Virus record (IMG/VR): IMGVR_UViG_3300044796_000655
Coordinates: 1-37,221 of that record
From: a virus
Length of the DNA: 37,221 nt
Strand: one strand, 5' to 3'
Position numbers and translations under genes: made by a program. Positions 13,611 through 19,734 of the stretch are shown in pieces; positions within the stretch are counted from its first letter, which is position 1, and every line of letters begins with the position of its first letter. The notes beneath the pieces are model-generated. The model was given only the letters and a program-made list of their open reading frames with translations, made no database searches and was not told where the DNA came from.

Positions 13611-14273
13611 ATGGCGCGAAAGCAAAGACCGAGAACGGGGGAGCCAAGGGCGAAGCACCAGCCCTTCGCGATCGACAAACTGCCGTCCGCGTGGCGCGAC
13701 CGCATTATCGGCTTGCGCGCCAAGTGGATGACCTGGGAGCAGATCTCGCAGGAAACCACCGCGTGGGAGTGGGACAAGCTCGGCGACGCGCAAAAGGCGC
13801 TCTTCGTCAAGCGGCGTATTCCGCTGACCACGCTGCACCGCTGGTACGACGTCCAGGTGCAGCAAAAGTTGACGGAGATCGCCACGGAGCGCCAAGCGTC
13901 GCTGGCCATCGCGGAAAAGTTGGGCGCCGGCGGATACGAGAAGCTGGACCAATCGGTGAAAAACGCGATGGCCGACGTAGTGTTCGGCTACGCCAAGGAT
14001 TCCAGCGACCCGGAATTGTTCCGCAAAGCGCTGGGCGAATTGGGCTGGCTGCTGGCGCGTAACCGCCAGTTGGACATCGCCAAGTTGAAGGTGGAAGTCG
14101 AGAAGGCCAAGGTGGACGAGCTGATTGGAAGGGCAGAGAAAGCAACGAATGACGCCGCGAAAAAACTCGGCAAGGGAGCCAAGCTCACACTCCAAGACAT
14201 CAACCGTCTCCGTGAGCGGACCTTTGGGCTCCCGCCCATCGAGCGAAGCGCTGCCGCCGGTACTCCAGCTTAG
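13611..14273 (+). CDS. Terminase small subunit (Mu gp27-like)
   Basis: This 220-residue protein starts at ATG 13611, directly after the previous stop. Residues 20-75 read IDKLPSAWRDRIIGLRAKWMTWEQISQETTAW ... RIPLTTLHRWY, an 'LP-x-x-x-R' opening plus an HTH as in Mu gp27/DUF3486 small terminases. The HTH would recognise packaging DNA. Residues 85-180 are helical and probably oligomerise into a ring. The gene is followed by the large terminase with a long overlap. Compared with Mu gp27 the N-terminal HTH region contains an insertion (WEWDKLGDAQKALFV). Confidence rests on pattern and gene order. Confidence 0.65.
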   Translation: MARKQRPRTGEPRAKHQPFAIDKLPSAWRDRIIGLRAKWMTWEQISQETTAWEWDKLGDAQKALFVKRRIPLTTLHRWYDVQVQQKLTEIATERQASLAIAEKLGAGGYEKLDQSVKNAMADVVFGYAKDSSDPELFRKALGELGWLLARNRQLDIAKLKVEVEKAKVDELIGRAEKATNDAAKKLGKGAKLTLQDINRLRERTFGLPPIERSAAAGTPA

Positions 14274-15801
14274 GCCGTATCAGCAACGCTGGATCGACGA
14301 CACGTCTCGCTTCAAGGGTGCGGTGAAGTCCGCGCGCATCGGCTTTTCGTTCGCCACGGCCGCGGAGGCCGTGCTCGATTGCATTGAGCATGACGGAACA
14401 ACGTGGACCGTGCTGAGCCATTCTAAATCCGGCTCCCAGGAATTCATCGAGAAAGGCGCCGCGCCGATTATCGAGGCCATGAGCGCGGTGGCTGAAGTGA
14501 CGCAGGAGCTGTTCGCCGATGAGTTGGGAGCAACCGACATTCAGGTGACGCGGATACATTTCGCGAACGGTTCGCGCATCATCGCCCTGCCCTCGGATCC
14601 GCGAACGGCTCGAGGATATCCCGGAAACGTGATTCTGGATGAGTTCGCGCACCATCAAGATTCCTATTCCATCTGGGCCGCAGTGTCGCGCCAAGTCGCT
14701 CTCGGCCACAAGATGCGCATCCTCTCGACTCCAAACGGCGAACAGGGAAAATTCTTTGACCTGGCGCGGGAGTTCGGGATGGCGGATGGCGTGGCTCCGG
14801 CAGCGAATCCCCAGAAGCAGGGCGCGTGGTCCTGGCATTGGATCGACGTCGACATGGCGATCCGCGAGGGTTGCCCAATCAACAAAGCCGAACAGATGGA
14901 TCTCTATAAGGGCGACCCGGACACTTTCGCTCAGGAATTTCTTTGCAGCTTCCTCAAAGCTGTGGGCGCTTGGCTTTCTCTGGAACTGGTTTCGCGGGCC
15001 GAGGACGAAAACGCCACGATGGAATGGCCGCCGGGCTACCTTCCCGTAGGCTCGCTCTTCTGCGGCATCGACGTGGGCCGCGATGGCGATCGCACGGTCG
15101 CCTGGCTCGACGAGCATATCGGCGACGTGGCCTGGGCGCGCATGGTGCTGCGGCTGTACAACACGCCGTTCTTCACGCCCGAGGGCGAATTTGCGAATAA
15201 CGATCAGGCGCGCATTTTGCTTCCCTGGATTCGCATGGCCGAACGCACGGCCATGGACTCGACGGGCATCGGGCTCGGGCTGTTCGAGTTTCTCGCTTCG
15301 AAATGTCCCGGCCGCGTGATGGGCTTGAACTTCGGCGGCTCGATTCCAGCGGAGAATTCCGCTGTGACGGCCGGGACGCAGAACGTGAAGATCAAAACGG
15401 ACCTGGCCGTGCGCATGAAGCAGCGCTTCGAGCAGGGCCGCAACCGCATTCCCCACGATCCGCAGATTCGCCAGGAGCTGCAGGCCATCAAAAAGGAATA
15501 CTCCGGCGGCGCGGTAAAGTTCGACGCGCCGCGAATCGAAGTGGATACGGCCGTCGCGGGCGGGAAGAAGCGCAAAGTCTTCGCGCACGCGGACACGTTC
15601 TGGGCCAAGGCCATGGCGGACTTCGCGGCAGCCAGCGCGCCGGCGGCGGTGTTCGCGCACGCCGATGCGGCCGATCCGCGCGCGACGCGCGAGCCGCATG
15701 GTGCGCTCTCGCAATTGCTCACGGACCTGGTGGCGCGCGAGCACGCGGAAGGGCGCCACGTTTCATCCGAGCAGCGGCAGCGGAGGACGATATGGAGCTG
15801 A
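14212..15801 (+). CDS. Terminase large subunit (Mu gp28-like ATPase/nuclease)
   Basis: This is a 529-residue protein from GTG 14212 (62-base overlap); ATG 14149 is an alternative start. ATPase domain: adenine-binding RPYQQRW (21-27), a deviant Walker A KSARIGFSFA (39-48), Walker B VILDEFAHH (140-148), coupling motif LSTPNG (171-176). Nuclease domain: CGIDVGRDGDRT (284-295, first metal Asp 287) and AMDSTGIG (347-354, Asp 349). It drives ATP-dependent DNA packaging through the portal and cuts DNA. The Walker A lacks the usual GK(S/T), relying on an Arg as in some terminases. Gene order (small subunit, this, portal, F-like) is as in Mu. Confidence 0.85.
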   Translation: MSGPLGSRPSSEALPPVLQLRPYQQRWIDDTSRFKGAVKSARIGFSFATAAEAVLDCIEHDGTTWTVLSHSKSGSQEFIEKGAAPIIEAMSAVAEVTQELFADELGATDIQVTRIHFANGSRIIALPSDPRTARGYPGNVILDEFAHHQDSYSIWAAVSRQVALGHKMRILSTPNGEQGKFFDLAREFGMADGVAPAANPQKQGAWSWHWIDVDMAIREGCPINKAEQMDLYKGDPDTFAQEFLCSFLKAVGAWLSLELVSRAEDENATMEWPPGYLPVGSLFCGIDVGRDGDRTVAWLDEHIGDVAWARMVLRLYNTPFFTPEGEFANNDQARILLPWIRMAERTAMDSTGIGLGLFEFLASKCPGRVMGLNFGGSIPAENSAVTAGTQNVKIKTDLAVRMKQRFEQGRNRIPHDPQIRQELQAIKKEYSGGAVKFDAPRIEVDTAVAGGKKRKVFAHADTFWAKAMADFAAASAPAAVFAHADAADPRATREPHGALSQLLTDLVAREHAEGRHVSSEQRQRRTIWS

Positions 15802-17306
15802 CGCTGCTGAAACTTCGTGACGCCGCCATGGTTTGCCGGGCCAAGGAGCAGGAAAAGGAAAAGCGCGTGGCGGAAGCGGTGTCGCCGGAACTGTTCTCGC
15901 TGCTGGCGGGCGACGCGGAAGACGCCACGTTCCGCAGGATCACCTCGCCGGCGACGATGCGCGATCTGAACCCGCTGATGCACGAACGCATGCAGCAGGT
16001 GTGCTTCTTCCTGGCGGTCACCACGCCGTTCGGCAAACGCATCATCCGTCTGCTCACCGACTACGTTGTGGGCGAGGGTTTCAAAGTCATAGCCAACGAA
16101 GCGGAGCTGCAAGCCGTGGTGGACCGTTTCTGGGAAGACTCCGTTAACGACATGGCCCAGAACTGCGACTCGTGGTTTTCCGAGCTGATGACCTTCGGCG
16201 AAATCTGCCTGCCGGTCGCGGTGAATCCCGTGGACGGCTTCGTGCGCATGGGCTACATCGATCCGCAGAAGATCGAAGCGGTCGAGTATTCGTTGATGCA
16301 GACCGGCACGTCCCAGGAAGTGACCGTGCCGATCGCGGTGCGGCTGCGCCGGGGAATCGGCGAGAGCGAAGGGCGCCGGCTGGAGATCATTCATCAGGAC
16401 GAGGACGTGAACTCGCCCACGTTTGGGCAATCGAAGGGCGACTGCTTCTATTTTGCGATCAACAAGGCCAAAGCGGCCTCGCGGGGGATCTCCGAGCTCT
16501 TCGCGCTGGCTGACTGGATCGACGTCTTCGACAACATGATTTTCGACTTCGCGGACCGCGTGCGCCTGCTGAATTCCTTCGTGTGGCATTACGTCGTGAA
16601 GGGCGGCGACGATCCGGCCGTTCAGAAGATTCGCGACAAGGTGATGAAGTCTCCGCCGCGCCAGGGCGGCATAGAAGTCACCAACGACCAGATCTCCATC
16701 GAGGCGCGCACGCCGGACCTGAAGGGCGCGGACATGGTCAATACCGAGCGCGTGGTGAAGAACTACGGCCTGGCGGGAGCGGGATTTCCGCCCTGGTTTT
16801 TCGCGGACGCCGGAAACACGAACCGCGCGACCGCGGATGAGATGGCCGGACCGACGGGAAAGATGCTGACGAACCGCCAAAACATTCTGCGGCGCATCGT
16901 CACGCAGGTGATGAACTACGTGATTGCCCAGGCCATCGCGCATGGCGTGCTCTCGCAAAGCATGGACCTGGGCTGGAACCTGCAGGTGCCGGACCTGCGC
17001 ATGAAGGACATGGCCCAAGCGGCGACGGCACTCCAGACCGTGGCGAACGCCGCGGGCATTGCCGAGGATCGCGGGTGGATCCGCGCCGAAACGGCCGCGC
17101 GGGCGTTTCACACCGTCCTGACGCAGGTCGGGGTCGAGGTGGAATCCGGGGAATTCGACGCGGCGCAAGCGGACAAGACAGCGCGCGAGGCGAAGCAGCA
17201 GGACGCGTTGAATTCGCAAAAGAACCTGGCGGCCGCGCTCGTGGCGAAAAAGAATTCAAAGAACGCGCTGGCAGACGCGACGCCCGCGACTCAGGCGGTG
17301 CAATGA
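15792..17306 (+). CDS. Portal protein
   Basis: This 504-residue protein overlaps the terminase by 10 bases, behind GGAGGACG. Portal landmarks: an N-terminal helical part with LLTDYVVGEGFKV (wing start), the WF-x-E-L-M-x-x-GE-x-x-LP stretch, VRMGYIDPQKIEAVE, a GISELFALADWIDVFDNM clip/stem transition, AFVWHYVV-type strand, PPWFFADAGNTNRATADE (crown-side motif) and a long helical C-terminus rich in Ala and Lys. It forms the dodecameric DNA channel and docks the terminase. Position directly after the terminase and before the Mu F-like gene supports this. The last 60 residues (QADKTAREAKQQDALNSQK...) are probably a flexible barrel tail. Confidence 0.85.
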   Translation: MELTLLKLRDAAMVCRAKEQEKEKRVAEAVSPELFSLLAGDAEDATFRRITSPATMRDLNPLMHERMQQVCFFLAVTTPFGKRIIRLLTDYVVGEGFKVIANEAELQAVVDRFWEDSVNDMAQNCDSWFSELMTFGEICLPVAVNPVDGFVRMGYIDPQKIEAVEYSLMQTGTSQEVTVPIAVRLRRGIGESEGRRLEIIHQDEDVNSPTFGQSKGDCFYFAINKAKAASRGISELFALADWIDVFDNMIFDFADRVRLLNSFVWHYVVKGGDDPAVQKIRDKVMKSPPRQGGIEVTNDQISIEARTPDLKGADMVNTERVVKNYGLAGAGFPPWFFADAGNTNRATADEMAGPTGKMLTNRQNILRRIVTQVMNYVIAQAIAHGVLSQSMDLGWNLQVPDLRMKDMAQAATALQTVANAAGIAEDRGWIRAETAARAFHTVLTQVGVEVESGEFDAAQADKTAREAKQQDALNSQKNLAAALVAKKNSKNALADATPATQAVQ

Positions 17307-18223
17307 TGGGAGAAGCGACTATGCGAAACCTGGCTGGAAGATTCACTCTCGCGGTTCTGGCGTTGGCGCTCGTCGCGTTTTCCGCTGCCGCGCAAACTCC
17401 TGTCGCCGTTCGCACAGCGAGCGCAGCTTGGGGCAGCGGCCTGACGGCCAGCGCTAGCATCGCGGCCGTTGCCGGCGACGCTTTGCAAGTCGGATGCAAC
17501 GTGCCATCGAGGTTCATGGTTACAGGCGCGACGGATAGCCAGGGCGATATTTTCGCGTTGGTGCAGTCGCAGGTCGTCAGCACCGTCTCGCAATCCCAAT
17601 ACGCGTTCGTGGCCACGGGCATCAAGGGCGGAACGACGAAAATAACTTGCACGGCGAATGCCGCCCCAGGCAGTGGAGAAATCTATGTTTCGGACCTTGG
17701 GAAGGTGGACCCTAACAACCCCGTCTGCGCAAGCGCGGCCTTCTTTGGCGTCACAGGCAAGGCTAGCGGCTCGCTGAAGGTTCCCACGGCGAATTGCCTG
17801 ACCCTGGCCTACGTGGTTTCGGGCACGGTGAGCAACGCCGTCGGCTGGACGGCGCTCTCGACGTTCGATTCGAACCTGGTCACTTCGCTTTCCGGTATTC
17901 CCGCCAACACCATCGCATCGGGCGCCTTCGCAGCTTCGTCCAACTGGTCGATTATTTTTGTTGCCTACAACCCCGTCGCGCCGCCTCCGCCGCTCTACGT
18001 CTATCAATTGGCGGGCGGCCCCAGCGTAAGTTTCTGGATGGCCACGCCGCCTACGTGTGGGCCGGATGACGGCGCGAACTGCACGATCACGATTCAAGTG
18101 ACGGACAGAAGCGGCAATGTCGTGGCATCGCTTGCGCCGGGCGATACGGCAACGATCTCGCTGGTCAAGACAGGCGCGCAGGGAACGCAGGTAACGGTCG
18201 TCGCCACGGCAGGTCCGCAATGA
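17303..18223 (+). CDS. Exported beta-sandwich protein with signal peptide (moron candidate)
   Basis: This is a 306-residue protein starting at ATG 17303, overlapping the portal stop. Residues 1-31 form a clear Sec signal peptide: basic MRNLAGR, a 17-residue hydrophobic core (FTLAVLALALVAFSAA) and an AAA/QT cleavage site. The mature part is Ser/Thr/Ala-rich beta structure. It includes VTGATDSQGDIFALVQS and a KITC strand, similar to the ITD-x-x-G turn of the 5771 protein, and a second Ig-like part at about 235-300 (YVYQLAGGPS ... TVVATAGPQ). Export is unexpected between portal and head genes. A lysogenic-conversion or surface-modifying role is possible; head function is unlikely. Confidence 0.65.
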   Translation: MMGEATMRNLAGRFTLAVLALALVAFSAAAQTPVAVRTASAAWGSGLTASASIAAVAGDALQVGCNVPSRFMVTGATDSQGDIFALVQSQVVSTVSQSQYAFVATGIKGGTTKITCTANAAPGSGEIYVSDLGKVDPNNPVCASAAFFGVTGKASGSLKVPTANCLTLAYVVSGTVSNAVGWTALSTFDSNLVTSLSGIPANTIASGAFAASSNWSIIFVAYNPVAPPPPLYVYQLAGGPSVSFWMATPPTCGPDDGANCTITIQVTDRSGNVVASLAPGDTATISLVKTGAQGTQVTVVATAGPQ

Positions 18224-18419
18224 ACGATCTTGGCAGGGACTGGCAAACATCAACCAGGCCCACTTCCGTGGGCACGGGGAAGGCAGAGACTGCAGGCCGT
18301 AACAATTCATGGCGCGCGGCCGCAAGAAGGACGCGCGCTGTTTCTGGCGCAACGGATAGCGGTACATCGAGAGATGGAGGCACTCGGGCAGTTTCGTTCG
18401 CTGGCCCTTGCCAATTGAG
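18224..18419 (+). other. Ambiguous segment between exported protein and Mu F-like gene
   Basis: These 196 bases hold two competing short frames. One starts at TTG 18230 (62 residues, ending ...REMEALGQFRSLALAN at 18418, one base before the next ATG) and looks helical. The other starts at ATG 18220 (67 residues, ending 18423) and is Thr/Arg/Ser-rich. A third frame, shared with the following gene, has two stops (18300-18302 and 18357-18359) yet encodes a plausible fragment MARGRKKDARCFWRNG. Codon use separates none of them clearly. I would keep 18230-18418 as a weak gene candidate only. Confidence 0.3.
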
Positions 18420-19313
18420 ATGAGCACGCAAGACCAATTCGCCGCGAAGGTCGCCGAGCTGATCAGGCAGGCCAAGACGTTTGGCCCGGAGATCCGCGCC
18501 AACGTGATGGAGATGCTCGAGGAAGCGCGCAAGAAAATCGTGGGCGAACTCTCCGCGATCGACGACCAGAGCTACATGGCTGCGCAGCTCCGCGTGCTCT
18601 CGCAGGAGATCAAGAAAAGCATGGAGCAATTCTCCACGCAGTTCACGGACGCGGTGAATAGCGCGCAAGACGACGCTTTCGACCTGGGCACGGCGACCAT
18701 CGACCAGCCGCTGGCCGCCGCGGGCTTCCCGTACAAGAGTTTCGTGGGCCTGGACACGTCCGCGCTCTCGATCGCGCAGGGTTATACCGCCGACCTGATT
18801 TCGGGACTGACGAAGGATGCGGCGGCCAAGTTGAATGCCGCGATCCAACGCGCCTTCCTGGGCGGCCAAAGCGTTTCGGACATCATCGCGCAAGTGGGCC
18901 GCGCGATCGGTGGCGACAAATTCAGCGGACTGTTTTCGCCCATCGGCGCGCGCGCGGAAACCATCGCGCTTAACGAAGTTCTCCGCGTGCACTCGATCGC
19001 GGGGCAGGCGCGCCTGGAAGACCTCGCCGATCAGATTCCCGCGCTGCAGAAACAGTGGCTGCACGTTCCCGCGTCGCTGGCTCCGCGCATTGCGCATATC
19101 TTCGCCAGCGGCCAGGTGCAGGACGTTGGTGATCCGTTCCTGGTGGACGGCGAGGAGCTGATGTATCCGCGCGATCCCAACGGGGAGCCGGAAAACACCA
19201 TCAATTGCCACTGCATGCTGGCGCCTTACGTGGATCAGAGCCTGCTGGAGGCCACGCCGTCGCACAAAAAGATTTTGAGTGATTTGGGGCTGGAAGTATC
19301 CGCGACGGCCTGA
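18420..19313 (+). CDS. Mu F-like head morphogenesis (minor head) protein
   Basis: This 297-residue protein starts at ATG 18420. The N-terminal half (1-90) is a charged coiled helix. The C-terminal half carries the Phage_Mu_F landmarks in order: ARAETIALNEVLRVHSIAG, KQWLHVP, APRIAHIFASGQV, DPFLVDGEELMYPRDP, and ENTINCHCMLAP with the paired Cys near residue 263-265. In Mu and SPP1 (gp7) such proteins bind the portal or capsid interior and are needed for correct head assembly and DNA ejection. The gene follows the portal after the exported-protein insertion. Assignment is secure at family level. Confidence 0.85.
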   Translation: MSTQDQFAAKVAELIRQAKTFGPEIRANVMEMLEEARKKIVGELSAIDDQSYMAAQLRVLSQEIKKSMEQFSTQFTDAVNSAQDDAFDLGTATIDQPLAAAGFPYKSFVGLDTSALSIAQGYTADLISGLTKDAAAKLNAAIQRAFLGGQSVSDIIAQVGRAIGGDKFSGLFSPIGARAETIALNEVLRVHSIAGQARLEDLADQIPALQKQWLHVPASLAPRIAHIFASGQVQDVGDPFLVDGEELMYPRDPNGEPENTINCHCMLAPYVDQSLLEATPSHKKILSDLGLEVSATA

Positions 19314-19336
19314 CGGCCCGCGGCAAGGAGAGTGTC

Positions 19337-19693
19337 ATGGCGGACGAAAAGTTGCTGATCCCGGAAGCGCCGGAGGTTCACGGGGCGCTGGCTCCGTTGC
19401 CGGAGGCCAAGCGCAAGGAGTGGCGCGACGGTTATTCGAGAGGTCTGAAGCAAGCCAAACTCGACCACGCGGAGGATCCCTTCGAGCAGGCGAGGGGCGC
19501 GCTCCGGGAAGCCAACCGCGTTTTTTGGATCGACGAGATCACCACGTATGAGGGGGCGATCGCGCTGCAGGACTGGCAGTTGATGCATCGCAGCGAGCGC
19601 GGCGGCCACCTCAAGATCGTGACCATCGAGGGGAAAAAGTATTCGTTCCCGATTCCGCGGGAAGAGCCCAAGGCGTCTACCAAGAAGTGGTGA
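19337..19693 (+). CDS. Hypothetical small head-region protein
   Basis: This is a 118-residue protein behind GGAGAGTGTC. It is acidic-basic mixed: a Pro-rich start (LIPEAPEVHGALAPLPEA), a helical middle (KRKEWRDGYSRGLKQAKLDHAEDPFEQA) and a strand-rich end (HLKIVTIEGKKYSFPIPRE). No known motif is seen. It lies 24 bases after the F-like gene and 42 before the protease-capsid ORF, so it may be a minor head or assembly protein. The next gene starts with its own good ribosome site. Confidence 0.55.
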   Translation: MADEKLLIPEAPEVHGALAPLPEAKRKEWRDGYSRGLKQAKLDHAEDPFEQARGALREANRVFWIDEITTYEGAIALQDWQLMHRSERGGHLKIVTIEGKKYSFPIPREEPKASTKKW

Positions 19694-19734
19694 TCTCGTC
19701 GATCCAAAAAACAGAGAAGTAAAGGAGCATAGCC

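Noticed and set aside
15204-17219. 671-codon minus-strand frame opposite terminase and portal
   Set aside because: It is the antisense of two well-supported genes, with His/Arg-rich, motif-free translation.
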